Assembly: GCF_028330525.1 (NCBI RefSeq)
Contig: NZ_JAQMSD010000101.1
Coordinates: forward strand, 1 to 40,256
DNA length: 40,256 nt
Reading direction: 5' to 3'
DNA from: Spirulina sp. CS-785/01
GTDB taxonomy: Bacteria; Cyanobacteriota; Cyanobacteriia; Cyanobacteriales; Spirulinaceae
In this document: in pieces, positions 9,890-18,863 of the stretch
How the letters are laid out: the number at the start of each line of letters is the position of its first letter
Numbering within the stretch: position 1 is the first letter of the stretch
The notes under the pieces: model-generated
Seen by the model: the letters and a program-made list of their open reading frames with translations, nothing else
What the model was told of the DNA's origin: nothing
Databases searched by the model: none
Program-made: the position numbers and the translations under genes

Positions 9890-10918
9890 ATGATCTATCC
9901 CGTCATCTGGCAAAATAACCAAGCCATCCTCATCGATCAAACCCGTCTCCCCGCCACCTCCACCACCGTTGCCATTGACACCTACAACGCCATGGCCAAC
10001 GCCATTAAAACCATGATAGTGCGCGGCGCCCCCGCCATTGGCGTTGCGGCAGGATATGGGATGTATTTAGGCGCAAGAGAAATAGACACCGAGAATAAAG
10101 CCCAATTCCTCCAAAAACTGGAAGCAATCGCCCAACATCTGCGCCAAACCCGCCCCACTGCGGTTAATTTATTCTGGGCCATTGATCGCCAACTACAAAC
10201 CGCCCACCAGCATTCGGGACCCGTTGCAGAAATTAAAGCCACCCTCCTGGAAACCGCCCAACAAATGCAAGCAGAAGATGTGGCAACTTGTCAAGCCATT
10301 GGGGATCATGGCCTCACCGCCCTCCCCCAAACCCCAGAGCAACTCACCCTCCTCACCCATTGTAACGCCGGAGCATTGGCCACAGCAGGCTATGGGACCG
10401 CTTTGGGGGTAGTGCGATCGCTCTGGCGAGAAAACCGCCTCCAGCGCGTTTATGCCGACGAAACCCGGCCCCGCTTACAAGGGGCCAAACTCACCGCTTG
10501 GGAATGTGTACAAGAGGGAATTCCAGTCACCGTCATTAGTGATAATATGTCCGCCCATTGTATGCAGCAAAAATTAATTCATGCAGTAGTCGTCGGAGCA
10601 GATCGCATTGCCGCTAATGGCGATACCGCCAACAAAATTGGCACTTATGGACTCGCCTTAATTGCCCAAGCCCATCAAGTCCCCTTTTACGTCGCCGCCC
10701 CCCTTTCCACCATTGATTTTAAATTAAAAAGTGGAGCAGAAATCCCCATCGAAGAACGGGATACTACAGAATTATATCAAGTCGGAGAAACCCGCTTATG
10801 TCCCGATGGCGTGGACTTTTACAACCCCGCTTTTGATGTCACTCCGGCTCATTTAATCACCGGAATCATCACCGAAAAAGGAGTCGTAAACCCCGGAGAT
10901 TTAGAGCATTTAAAATAA
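9890..10918 (+). CDS. mtnA: S-methyl-5-thioribose-1-phosphate isomerase
   Basis: MtnA converts methylthioribose-1-phosphate to methylthioribulose-1-phosphate in the methionine salvage pathway. The 342-residue length is normal. The fold is shared with the eIF2B alpha family. Visible motifs are [16 protein letters not shown] near residue 45, [15 protein letters not shown] with the catalytic Cys near 156, and [19 protein letters not shown] with the catalytic Asp near 236. The gene stands alone, without other mtn genes beside it. A hairpin with a T-rich tail begins 25 bp after the stop. A HIP1 site lies in the spacer before it (about 9837), the only one I found outside a gene. Confidence 0.97.
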   Translation: MIYPVIWQNNQAILIDQTRLPATSTTVAIDTYNAMANAIKTMIVRGAPAIGVAAGYGMYLGAREIDTENKAQFLQKLEAIAQHLRQTRPTAVNLFWAIDRQLQTAHQHSGPVAEIKATLLETAQQMQAEDVATCQAIGDHGLTALPQTPEQLTLLTHCNAGALATAGYGTALGVVRSLWRENRLQRVYADETRPRLQGAKLTAWECVQEGIPVTVISDNMSAHCMQQKLIHAVVVGADRIAANGDTANKIGTYGLALIAQAHQVPFYVAAPLSTIDFKLKSGAEIPIEERDTTELYQVGETRLCPDGVDFYNPAFDVTPAHLITGIITEKGVVNPGDLEHLK

Positions 10919-10942
10919 TCGAACTCCAGTCCTTTAAATAAT

Positions 10943-10967
10943 TTCGTAGTAAGCCCTTTAGGGCTTA
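10943..10967 (+). terminator. repeat-derived terminator after mtnA
   Basis: AAGCCC-TTTA-GGGCTT (10951-10966) forms a 6-bp hairpin followed by ATTTTAATT. The whole block, TTCGTAGTAAGCCCTTTAGG and on, recurs near 21065 and, in part and inverted, near 25751. It is therefore a dispersed palindromic repeat that happens to serve as a terminator. Confidence 0.6.
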
Positions 10968-11038
10968 TTTTAATTCTGAACTGTAACGGCCTTGAATAGT
11001 TTTGTAGGTCACTGTTTTTAACCGGTTTTAGCGATTAA

Positions 11039-11058
11039 CCTTGGGTTTAAACCCAAGG
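11039..11058. repeat. 20-bp perfect palindrome in the mtnA-ABC spacer
   Basis: CCTTGGGTTTAAACCCAAGG is a perfect palindrome. It sits in the 377-bp gap between mtnA and the first ABC transporter (10919-11295). Apart from this and the terminator repeat, the gap holds AT-rich sequence without a gene that I can support. Confidence 0.5.
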
Positions 11059-11295
11059 CTAAGTCTATGTACTTTGTTCATTAACAATAACTTCCATTTT
11101 CACAATTTTAAATGCAATTTTTGCGGCTTTTTTGTTCAATGAAACGTGAACTTTGGTCAAGGGTGAACCCCTCCCTAATTATCGGGTTTTGCCCACCAAT
11201 CCAAACACTCCTGCGCCGAATCACCAAGTTCTCGATTTCCCGCTAAAATAAAAAATCACGACAATTGCCCATCTACAGATTTCAACCCAAAACTC

Positions 11296-13077
11296 TTGTC
11301 CACTCCGAGCCAAAAACATCCCCTCCAGCGTCTCCTGCGCTACTCCCGCAAGTATCGTCTCCCCATCTGGCAAGCCTCCCTTTGTTCTATTCTCAACAAA
11401 CTCTTTGATCTCGCCCCCCCCGTCCTCATCGGGGCCGCCGTGGATGTGGTAGTGCAACAAGAAAACTCTTTAATTGCCCGTTTTGGCTTCCAAGATATCT
11501 TCCCCCAACTGGTCATCCTTTCTATCCTCACCGTCCTCGTTTGGGGGTTAGAATCCCTGTTTGAATACGCCTATAACCGCCTTTGGCGGAACTTAGCCCA
11601 AAATATCCAACATGATCTCCGTCTTGATGCTTACAGTCATTTGCAAGAGTTGGAGATGTCTTTTTTTGAGGAAAACAGCACTGGGGGGTTAATGTCGGTG
11701 CTGAGTGACGATGTGAACCAATTAGAGCGTTTCCTCGATGTGGGGGCTAATGAACTATTACAGGTGATCACTACGGTGATTGTGATTGGTATTGGCTTTA
11801 TGATTTTAGCCCCGGATGTGGCTTGGATGACAATGCTGCCTATCCCCATTATTGTGTGGGGGTCAATTCTCTTTCAACGGAAACTCGCCCCGTATTATGC
11901 CGATGTGCGGGAAAAGGTGAGTTGGTTGAATACCCGTTTGGCGAATAATTTAAGTGGGATTACGACGATTAAAAGTTTTACCACCGAAGCCTACGAAATC
12001 CAACGGTTGGCCCAAGAGAGTGAAGCCTATCGTCAGAGTAACCAACGGGCTATTATGCTGAGTGCGGCCTTTGTGCCACTGATTCGCTTGGTGATTCTTT
12101 GCGGCTTTACGGCGATGATGTTGTTTGGGGGGTTAGCGGTGGTGAATGACACCCTAGCGGTGGGGACGTACAGTGTTTTGGTGTTTATGACGCAACGGTT
12201 ACTGTGGCCGCTGACTCGGTTGGGACAAACCCTGGACTTGTATCAACGGGCGATGGCCTCCACAACACGGGTGATGAATTTGTTGGATACAACGATTAAA
12301 ATTCATTCGGGTCATGTGGCGTTAACGGCGGTGAAAGGGGAGATTGTGTTTAATCAGGTGAGTTTTGCCTACAATGAACGGGAATCGGTGTTAAAAGACT
12401 TGTCGTTAGAGATTCCGGCGGGGAAAACTATTGGGATTGCGGGATCAACGGGGTCCGGGAAAAGTACCTTGGTTAAGTTATTGTTGCGCTTTTATGAGAC
12501 GCAACAGGGACAAATTACTTTGGATGGGGTGGATATTCGGGAAATTCCCTTGGCGGACTTGCGCCAGTCTATTGGCTTGGTGAGTCAGGATGTGTTTTTA
12601 TTTCATGGGACGGTGGCGGAGAATATTGCCTATGGGAGTCCTGGGGCGACTTTTGCAGAGATACAGGAGGCGGCGCAGTTGGCGGAGGCCCACGGGTTTA
12701 TTGAGACCCTTTCTAAGGGGTATGAGACGATTGTGGGGGAACGGGGCCAGAAACTTTCTGGGGGACAACGACAACGAATTGCGATCGCGCGAGCCATTCT
12801 CAAAAATCCCCCCATCCTGATCCTTGATGAAGCGACCTCGGCGGTGGATAATGAGACAGAAGCGGCTATTAGTCGCTCTTTAGACAAGATTACAGCCCAT
12901 CGAACTACGATTGCGATCGCGCACCGCCTTTCCACCATCCGCAACGCCGATTGCATCTATGTCCTCGAACAGGGCAAAATTGTCGAGTCCGGCCAACACG
13001 AAGCCCTTTTAGACCAAAACGGCGTTTACGCCAGTCTCTGGCGCGTACAGACCGGACTGAGAGCCTCGATTGTCTAG
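11296..13077 (+). CDS. ABC exporter half-transporter (MsbA/MDR type)
   Basis: The 593-residue protein fuses one membrane domain to one nucleotide-binding domain and should act as a homodimer exporting lipids, peptides or drugs. The six-helix membrane domain spans about 1-320. The ATPase carries Walker [10 protein letters not shown] near 385, [14 protein letters not shown] near 490, Walker [11 protein letters not shown] near 507 and the H-loop [10 protein letters not shown] near 542. The start is a TTG at 11296 ([20 protein letters not shown]), which agrees with the family start; no ATG occurs upstream in frame. The first third is C-rich on the + strand and the middle G-rich, a codon-use change worth noting. 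Substrate unknown. The alpha/beta hydrolase follows by 55 bp and may be co-transcribed. Confidence 0.93.
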   Translation: MSTPSQKHPLQRLLRYSRKYRLPIWQASLCSILNKLFDLAPPVLIGAAVDVVVQQENSLIARFGFQDIFPQLVILSILTVLVWGLESLFEYAYNRLWRNLAQNIQHDLRLDAYSHLQELEMSFFEENSTGGLMSVLSDDVNQLERFLDVGANELLQVITTVIVIGIGFMILAPDVAWMTMLPIPIIVWGSILFQRKLAPYYADVREKVSWLNTRLANNLSGITTIKSFTTEAYEIQRLAQESEAYRQSNQRAIMLSAAFVPLIRLVILCGFTAMMLFGGLAVVNDTLAVGTYSVLVFMTQRLLWPLTRLGQTLDLYQRAMASTTRVMNLLDTTIKIHSGHVALTAVKGEIVFNQVSFAYNERESVLKDLSLEIPAGKTIGIAGSTGSGKSTLVKLLLRFYETQQGQITLDGVDIREIPLADLRQSIGLVSQDVFLFHGTVAENIAYGSPGATFAEIQEAAQLAEAHGFIETLSKGYETIVGERGQKLSGGQRQRIAIARAILKNPPILILDEATSAVDNETEAAISRSLDKITAHRTTIAIAHRLSTIRNADCIYVLEQGKIVESGQHEALLDQNGVYASLWRVQTGLRASIV

Positions 13078-13132
13078 GGGTTCACCTAACCCCATCCACC
13101 CCAAACCTATCCTCCTTCATTCTCCAAAATTC

Positions 13133-14047
13133 ATGTTTCCTGACTTCCTCCCCCCCCAAGTCCTCAACCTCCGTGAAGACACCTCCATCACCCTCGCCCA
13201 AAACATCCAAAAAACCCAACTTCCCACCCCCCTCAGTCCCCACCCCATCCCCACCACCTACGTTAAAACCCCGGCAACCACCAACCCCGACGTTTCCCCC
13301 TTCCTACTCTTACACGGATTTGACAGTTCCCTCCTAGAATACCGTCGTCTTTTCCCCCAACTCGCCCCCAACGCCCCCACCTGGCTGATAGACTTATTAG
13401 GGTTTGGCTTTACCGAACGTTTCCCCGACATTCCCTTTAGTCCAGAAAGCATCAAAACCCACCTATACGCCTTCTGGGAAACCTGCATTCAACACCCCAT
13501 GATCTTAGTCGGTGCATCCATGGGAGGGGCCACCGCCCTCGATTTTACCCTCACCTATCCCCAGGCCGTTGAGAAACTCATCTTACTAGATAGTGCAGGT
13601 TTAGCCCAAAAACCCATTATGAGTAAATTTCTCTTTCCCCCCTTGGGATTTTTCGCCACAGAATTTTTACGCAACCCTAGAGTTAGAGAAAATATTAGTC
13701 GTGCCGCTTATTTTGATAAAAATTTTGTCACCCCTGATGCCAACCTCTGCGCCAGTCTTCATATACAATTGCCCCATTGGAATAAAGCCTTAATTGCCTT
13801 TACCAAAAGTGGAGGCTATGGGGGCTTTTTAAATAAATTACAACAGATCAAGCCAGACACCCTCATTATTTGGGGAGCAAATGACCAAATTTTAGGGACA
13901 AAAGCCGCCTATCAATTTCAAAAAAGTTTACCCAATAATCAATTAGTTTGGATTGAAGAATGTGGCCATGTACCCCACCTCGAAAAGCCAAAAACCACAG
14001 CAGAAGTTATGTTAAATTGGGTAATGGGTAATGGGCATTGCTGCTAA
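13133..14047 (+). CDS. alpha/beta hydrolase
   Basis: This is a serine hydrolase of the alpha/beta fold. The oxyanion region is LLLHGFDSS near residue 60. The nucleophile elbow is GASMGG near 128, the acid is in IIWGANDQ near 246, and the catalytic His is in CGHVPHLEKP near 277. A complete triad is therefore visible. The start is the ATG at 13133 (MFPDFLPPQVLNL); the longer TTG frame at 13070 overlaps the ABC gene and adds unlikely residues. The early part is extremely C-rich (long Pro/Thr runs). The last codons (WVMGNGHCC) and the stop are formed by a TGGGTAA heptamer array. The substrate cannot be inferred; cyanobacterial relatives are generally annotated only as hydrolases. Confidence 0.88.
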   Translation: MFPDFLPPQVLNLREDTSITLAQNIQKTQLPTPLSPHPIPTTYVKTPATTNPDVSPFLLLHGFDSSLLEYRRLFPQLAPNAPTWLIDLLGFGFTERFPDIPFSPESIKTHLYAFWETCIQHPMILVGASMGGATALDFTLTYPQAVEKLILLDSAGLAQKPIMSKFLFPPLGFFATEFLRNPRVRENISRAAYFDKNFVTPDANLCASLHIQLPHWNKALIAFTKSGGYGGFLNKLQQIKPDTLIIWGANDQILGTKAAYQFQKSLPNNQLVWIEECGHVPHLEKPKTTAEVMLNWVMGNGHCC

Positions 14048-14182
14048 TTTCAAGAATCTTGTATTTTGTCAAGTCTCAAATATAGAGTCAACGGAATTCA
14101 AAAACACTATTTCTGGACTGTTGAAGATTGAAAAAAATGTTTTTTTCTGTTCCCAGTTCCCAAGTTCTCTGTTCCCTTTGTC

Positions 14183-14213
14183 ACAAACAACAAACAACAA
14201 ATAACAAACAAAC
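14183..14213. repeat. heptanucleotide array (AACAAAC units) abutting a start codon
   Basis: About four AACAAAC/AACAAAT units end directly at the ATG of the second ABC transporter, so no Shine-Dalgarno is possible there. The same unit appears inverted right after that gene. Just upstream (14150-14180) is a GTTCCCA-type array. Confidence 0.65.
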
Positions 14214-16022
14214 ATGACTCAAACGAGACGAGTGTGGGATATTATCGCCACCACACCCCGTTTAATAAAATTAGTCTGGGAAGCTACCCCTCAATGGTTG
14301 TTGCTTTCCCTTGGGGTGACGGGAATTCGGGCGTTTTTACCTGCGTCTCAGTTGATTATTAATAAGATGATTGTCGATCGCGTGATTGCTATGATCGGGA
14401 CAACCCCCATTATTTGGCAACCGTTACTTATCTTAGTGGCTGTGCGGTTGGGGTTGAGTGTGTTGTATGAAATCCTCAATCAGGCGAATTCCTACGTTTC
14501 TAGAGTCTTGAGAGATGAATTTACACTGTATGCTAATGCGGTGTTATTACAACAGGCCATTCGTCTCGATGTTGGCCATTATGAGTCCTCTCAATTTTAT
14601 GATACGCTCTCTCGCGCCCAACAGAGTGGCAGTAATTACCCGGTGCGGGTGATGGATACGTTAAACCGGATTTTTGGCCAGATTATTAGTTTAGGGAGTT
14701 TGCTGGCTTTATTATTGCGTTTTAATCCTGCGATCGCGCTTCTTCTCCTTTTTACAGCTTTCCCGGCCTTTTGGGTAGGGGTGCGCTATTCGGGGAAACG
14801 CTTCTGGATGCTACGACGGGAAACCCAAGCAGGCCGACTGGCAGACTATTTACAACAAGTGTTAACTCAGCAAGAGTTTGTTAAGGAAATTCGCCTTTTT
14901 AACCTGGGAGACTATCTACAACAACAATGGCACACCATCCGCACCCGTTTTAACCGCAAATCGGCGAATTTAGCCCGACAACACGCGACGATGCGCGGAG
15001 TGGGGGGATTAATTAGTAATATTGGCTTTTATGGGGCTTATATTTGGACTCTGGTGCAAACGGTGCGGGGGCAAATCTCTCTAGGAGACTTTACCATGTA
15101 CACCGGGGCGTTTAACGAGGCACAGAATTTAATTCCTGGACTGTTGGAGAATATTGCCTCGGTGTATGAGTCAAACCTCTACGTTTCCCAATATTTCGAG
15201 TTTCTCAACCTCAAACCCACGATTTTAAACCCTGCTAACCCTAAACCCTTCCCGCAACCGTTACAAGAGGGATTATCCTTAAAAAATGTCAGTTTCACTT
15301 ATCCAGGCAGTGACTCTCCGACTTTACGCAATCTTAATTTAACGGTAAAACCCAATGAAAGTATTGCGTTGGTAGGGGTGAATGGGGCTGGGAAAACGAC
15401 ATTGTTAAAACTGATCACTCGTCTTTATGATGTCACGGAGGGGGAGATTACATTTGATGGTATTCCCATTCAAAATTTTGAGTTAACGGATTTACGGGCC
15501 AATATTGGGGTGCTGTATCAAGATTTTGCCCGTTATTACTTGAGTGTGCAGGATAATATTGGCTTTGGCAATCTCCCCGAACGGGAAAATCTGCCGAAAA
15601 TGGAGGCCGCGGCCCAAAATGCAGGGGCCGGGGAAATTATTGATAATTTGGTGGCCCGCTATGAGACGTTACTGGGGAAAACGTTTAAGGGGGGGATTGA
15701 GTTATCGGGAGGCCAATGGCAGAAAATTGGCATGGCCCGGGCGTTTATGAGTGATGCCCCGATTTTAATTTTAGATGAACCAACGGCGGCTTTAGATGCG
15801 ATCGCAGAGTTTGAACTTTTCCAAAAATTCCGTACTCTCACCCAAGGTAAAATGACGTTTTTTGTCAGTCACCGTTTTTCTACGGTGTTATTAGCAGATC
15901 GCATTGTGGTGTTAGAAAACAGCGAAATTGTCGAAATCGGTTCCCATCAAGCGTTAATGGCAAATAATGGCTTATACGCCCAAATGTTCAATTTACAAGC
16001 CTCTAGTTATATGGAGAATTAG
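14214..16022 (+). CDS. ABC transporter, fused permease and ATPase
   Basis: This 602-residue half-exporter belongs to a different subfamily from the one at 11296. The membrane domain spans about 1-330 and includes the EIRLFNLGDYLQQQW coupling segment. The ATPase has Walker A GVNGAGKTT near 390, a Q-loop in VLYQDFARYY, the signature LSGGQWQKIGMARA near 497, Walker B ILILDEPTAALDA near 518 and the H-loop FFVSHRFSTVL. Close relatives are found beside natural-product and peptide clusters, but no precursor or biosynthetic gene is visible here, so the substrate is unknown. The leader is an AC-rich heptamer array with no Shine-Dalgarno. A matching inverted array follows the TAG. Confidence 0.92.
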   Translation: MTQTRRVWDIIATTPRLIKLVWEATPQWLLLSLGVTGIRAFLPASQLIINKMIVDRVIAMIGTTPIIWQPLLILVAVRLGLSVLYEILNQANSYVSRVLRDEFTLYANAVLLQQAIRLDVGHYESSQFYDTLSRAQQSGSNYPVRVMDTLNRIFGQIISLGSLLALLLRFNPAIALLLLFTAFPAFWVGVRYSGKRFWMLRRETQAGRLADYLQQVLTQQEFVKEIRLFNLGDYLQQQWHTIRTRFNRKSANLARQHATMRGVGGLISNIGFYGAYIWTLVQTVRGQISLGDFTMYTGAFNEAQNLIPGLLENIASVYESNLYVSQYFEFLNLKPTILNPANPKPFPQPLQEGLSLKNVSFTYPGSDSPTLRNLNLTVKPNESIALVGVNGAGKTTLLKLITRLYDVTEGEITFDGIPIQNFELTDLRANIGVLYQDFARYYLSVQDNIGFGNLPERENLPKMEAAAQNAGAGEIIDNLVARYETLLGKTFKGGIELSGGQWQKIGMARAFMSDAPILILDEPTAALDAIAEFELFQKFRTLTQGKMTFFVSHRFSTVLLADRIVVLENSEIVEIGSHQALMANNGLYAQMFNLQASSYMEN

Positions 16023-16028
16023 TTTTTT

Positions 16029-16051
16029 TGTTTGTTGTTTGTTGTTTGTTT
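16029..16051. repeat. inverted heptanucleotide array (TTGTTTG units)
   Basis: Three units of TTGTTTG (the reverse complement of the array at 14183-14213) begin seven bases after the ABC transporter stop. Together the two arrays form an inverted pair flanking the gene. Confidence 0.6.
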
Positions 16052-16074
16052 AACTCCTGAGCATTTCATTATCT

Positions 16075-16187
16075 ATTAAGCGAAAACACTTTTAAACGAG
16101 GTTTGTTTAATTGAACCAAAAACTCTAATCTCTTGCCTGTTTCCTGTTCCCGACTATTACATACCAATTTCAATGCACAACAGCTTA
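16075..16187 (-). repeat. dispersed repeat, copy A
   Basis: Read on the minus strand, this stretch runs AAGCTGTTGTGCATT, AAATTGGTATGT, a GGAACAGG block, ATTAGAGT, TTTTGG, then GTTTAAAAGTGTTTT and CGCTTA. The same blocks in the same order occur on the + strand at 31405-31536. Together with the heptamer array and the hairpin at 16257, it occupies the 301-bp spacer 16023-16323. I see no gene in that spacer. Confidence 0.55.
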
Positions 16188-16256
16188 TCAATTACCAATT
16201 ATTAATTATACTGAATCCGGTATCAAAAGACCCTAAAAAATCATGAAACGCTCTCT

Positions 16257-16275
16257 GGGTGGGCATTGTCCACCC
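16257..16275. terminator. GGGTGGGC hairpin repeat between convergent genes
   Basis: GGGTGGG-CATTG-TCCACCC forms a 7-bp stem with one G-T pair. GGTGGGCA...TGCCCACC hairpins are a common cyanobacterial dispersed repeat. Lying between two convergent genes, it may end transcription from either side. Confidence 0.4.
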
Positions 16276-16323
16276 TACTATGATTAATTTACCATGATTA
16301 ATCTTTTTACTTATTCTCCCTTA

Positions 16324-16923
16324 TTAATTCTCCATTGTTAAAAACGCATTAATAATAGCCGCAGCAACGGAAGAACCACCTTTGCGGCCAGAAATGCGGA
16401 TTTGGGGGATTCTCAGGGTGGCGAGTTGTTGTTTGGACTCTACCACATTGACAAAGCCGACGGGGACTCCTATGACTAAGGCAGGGGGGTGGAGGGTTTG
16501 GGGAATAAGTTGACATAAGGCCGATAATGCAGTAGGGGCATTGCCGATCACATAAATGCCATGGGGATATTTTTCAAAACAACGAATTAACCCGGTTTCG
16601 GTGCGGGTTTTACCGGGGAGGGGAGAATTGCCGGAGTCAATGGCGGTGATAATGGGGTTTTGATAGGTTTGTGCGACTTTATTGGCGATGCCTTGGCGAA
16701 CCATGGTTACATCGACAATGATGGGGGTTTTTTGTCGTAGGGCCCGTAGTCCGGCATCAATGGCATCGGGACTAAATTGGACGAGGTGTTTATAGTCAAA
16801 GTCGGCGGTGGTGTGAATGATCCGCCGAATAATGGTATATTCTGCGTCATTGAAGGAATGTTCGCCGATTTCTCGATCAATGATGGCAAAACTTTCTTGG
16901 ACAATGGGATGGTCTGGGGTCAC
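16324..16923 (-). CDS. cobH: precorrin-8X methylmutase
   Basis: CobH/CbiC moves the C-11 methyl to C-12, converting precorrin-8X to hydrogenobyrinic acid (or the cobalt equivalent) in corrin synthesis. The 199-residue length is slightly short but complete. The N-terminus HPIVQESFAIIDREIG, the proposed catalytic His37 in RRIIHTTADFDY, IIVDVTMVRQGI and the VIGVPVGFVNVVESK loop are all present. The C-terminus RKGGSSVAAAIINAF is also typical. The ATG overlaps the DUF1868 stop by 4 bp (16920-16923), so translation is coupled. No other cobalamin gene is adjacent, which is usual in cyanobacteria, where the pathway is scattered. Confidence 0.95.
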   Translation of the reverse strand: MTPDHPIVQESFAIIDREIGEHSFNDAEYTIIRRIIHTTADFDYKHLVQFSPDAIDAGLRALRQKTPIIVDVTMVRQGIANKVAQTYQNPIITAIDSGNSPLPGKTRTETGLIRCFEKYPHGIYVIGNAPTALSALCQLIPQTLHPPALVIGVPVGFVNVVESKQQLATLRIPQIRISGRKGGSSVAAAIINAFLTMEN

Positions 16924-17699
16924 AATTTTACGACGGGAAAGTTGGCTTCTCTATAATAGTGGGTCATATCGCTAAATTTGTGTAATTCCGCTTGCTGGAG
17001 GGTGAGTAAGTCGGGATCACGGTCTAATTCTGCGTCGTTGAGACGGTCTAGGGTTTTGGCGATGCGATCGCGGTCTAGGTGTTCTGGAATACTACCAAAG
17101 TACCCTAGGGTAATATGGGCGGTATAAGGATATTGTTGTTCAATCCCCAAGGCGATTAAGTCTGAATTTTGATAAATAGTCCGGCGGAGGTGTAATAGTT
17201 TTTGGTAGGCTTCCTCACTTTTTGGGAGTAAAGCAACAGACAAGGTTCGAGGCCGCAGGGTAAACCCTAAGATTTGCAGTTGGACGGGGTGGGGGGTTTG
17301 ATACTGTTGTTCGTATTGTTGGAAACTGTTGGCGATGCGATCGCGCAATTTCTCATCAAAATTCTCATCCCTCACCACCGCATCCCGATAGGTCTCCTCC
17401 CAGATCAGATCAGCAATGGTAAGATGGAAACTCTCCGGCGGCACAGGAATGATCATCTCGGTGTTAATTTCCCCTAAAAGTTGTTCTTGTAGGGTCTGGA
17501 GATGTTGATAAAACGCCTGATTCGCCGGATAATCATCTTGAGCCCAAGTCGGAGAGTTCACCGTGTATCCTGGAAAGGCCACCGCTTTCCCTTCCTTAAA
17601 CTTGGGAGAGGGTTGTAAATTGTGTAATTGAGTGTGATAACTAGCAGACCGAGTTAACTTAGCCACCCGGTTCAGATAGTCTTGATAGGTTTCGTCCAA
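16920..17699 (-). CDS. DUF1868, 2H phosphoesterase-like protein
   Basis: The 259-residue protein has the two H-x-T motifs of the 2H phosphoesterase superfamily: FHLTIAD with His92 and Thr94, and AHITLGYF with His195 and Thr197. Both are intact, so a 2',3'-cyclic phosphate or similar esterase activity is plausible. The DUF1868 family is characterised mainly by structure prediction, and its substrate is not known to me. Its gene is first in a two-gene leftward operon with cobH, joined by an ATGA overlap. The 83-bp gap to holA on the other strand must contain both divergent promoters; GGAGG lies close upstream of its ATG on the minus strand. Confidence 0.85.
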   Translation of the reverse strand: MDETYQDYLNRVAKLTRSASYHTQLHNLQPSPKFKEGKAVAFPGYTVNSPTWAQDDYPANQAFYQHLQTLQEQLLGEINTEMIIPVPPESFHLTIADLIWEETYRDAVVRDENFDEKLRDRIANSFQQYEQQYQTPHPVQLQILGFTLRPRTLSVALLPKSEEAYQKLLHLRRTIYQNSDLIALGIEQQYPYTAHITLGYFGSIPEHLDRDRIAKTLDRLNDAELDRDPDLLTLQQAELHKFSDMTHYYREANFPVVKL

Positions 17700-17782
17700 A
17701 TCAATATACCTCCATCATTTATCTTGATTGTAGAGTGGTCTGGTACGCTCAGAAATAGAAACGCAAATTTTCTTAGTGATCT

Positions 17783-18763
17783 ATGCCAGTTTATGTGTTT
17801 TGGGGTGAAGACGATTTTAAAATGGAGCAAGCGATCGCGCAATTAGAAGCCGAAGTCCTTGATCCCAACTGGACTCAATTTAATTATGACCGATTCGAGA
17901 GCAGTAGTATAGAACCCACCCTAGAGGGCCTCAACCAAGCCATGACACCCCCTTTCGGCATGGGAGGCCGTTTCGTCTGGTTGGCCGACACCATTTTAAC
18001 CCAAAACTGTTCCGAGTCCCTCCTCAAAGAGTTAAAACGCACCCTCCCCAACCTCCCCGAAACCTCTCACCTCCTCCTCACCAGTCGCAAAAAACCCGAT
18101 GGCCGCAGCAAAGCCACCAAATTCCTACAAAAACACGCCTCCATCCGTGAATTTTCCCTAATTCCCCCCTGGAAAACCGAAGAAATTTTAAAAAATGTCA
18201 AACAAGTCGCCCAAGAAAAAGGAGTCAAACTAACCCCAAAAGCCACCGACTTGTTAGCAGACTCCATTGGCAACAATACCCGCCAACTGTGGACTGAATT
18301 AGACAAACTGCAATTATACAATAATCAAGGAAAACCCTTAGATGATAAAATCATAGCCCGTTTAGTCGTAGCCAACACCCAAAACAGCTTACAATTAGCC
18401 GCCGCCCTTCGAGATGGGAAAAGTTCTCACGCCTTGGGATTAGTCGCTGATTTAATCAATAAAAACGAGCCAGCCTTACGAATTGTAGCAACATTAGTTG
18501 GACAATTCCGAATGTGGTTAATCGTCAAATTAATGTTAGAAAAAGGCGAAAAAGACCATAAAACCATCGCCTCTGCGGCAGATATCGGCAACCCTAAACG
18601 GCTTTATTTTATCCGAAAAGAATTAAATCAGATCACCGCAAAAAAACTAGAGAAATGTTTACCTATATTATTAGAATTAGAAGTCAGTTTAAAACGAGGC
18701 GCATCCCCTGTAGATGCGTTACAAACTAAAATTGTAGAATTGTGTGAAACGATTAATCGTTAA
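17783..18763 (+). CDS. holA: DNA polymerase III subunit delta
   Basis: Delta is the clamp-loader subunit that opens the beta clamp. The 326-residue length is typical. The N-terminal P-loop-like domain begins VYVFWGEDDFKMEQAI. The middle has LLLTSRKKPDGRSKATKFLQ. The helical C-terminal collar domain includes FRMWLIVKLMLEKG and ends LKRGASPVDALQTKIVELC. The degenerate nucleotide site is normal for this family. It is divergent from DUF1868-cobH and converges on the aldo/keto reductase gene across a hairpin. Confidence 0.95.
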   Translation: MPVYVFWGEDDFKMEQAIAQLEAEVLDPNWTQFNYDRFESSSIEPTLEGLNQAMTPPFGMGGRFVWLADTILTQNCSESLLKELKRTLPNLPETSHLLLTSRKKPDGRSKATKFLQKHASIREFSLIPPWKTEEILKNVKQVAQEKGVKLTPKATDLLADSIGNNTRQLWTELDKLQLYNNQGKPLDDKIIARLVVANTQNSLQLAAALRDGKSSHALGLVADLINKNEPALRIVATLVGQFRMWLIVKLMLEKGEKDHKTIASAADIGNPKRLYFIRKELNQITAKKLEKCLPILLELEVSLKRGASPVDALQTKIVELCETINR

Positions 18764-18811
18764 GCCTTCGTCATCAGTCCTTTTGAGGATTTTACCCTTT
18801 TATGGAAGTAG

Positions 18812-18834
18812 GGGCGCAATGAATGTTTGCGCCC
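18812..18834. terminator. hairpin between convergent holA and aldo/keto reductase genes
   Basis: GGGCGCAA (18812-18819) pairs with TTGCGCCC (18827-18834) around a 7-base loop. It sits mid-way in the 100-bp gap between the two stop codons. GGGGCGCAA-type hairpins are also common dispersed repeats in cyanobacteria. Confidence 0.5.
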
Positions 18835-18863
18835 AGCTTATATAGAAAGATCAATCCCTGACT

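Noticed and set aside
12951-13337. A 128-codon + ORF bridging the ABC transporter and hydrolase
   Set aside because: It is a Pro/Ser-rich shadow of the two real genes in another frame.
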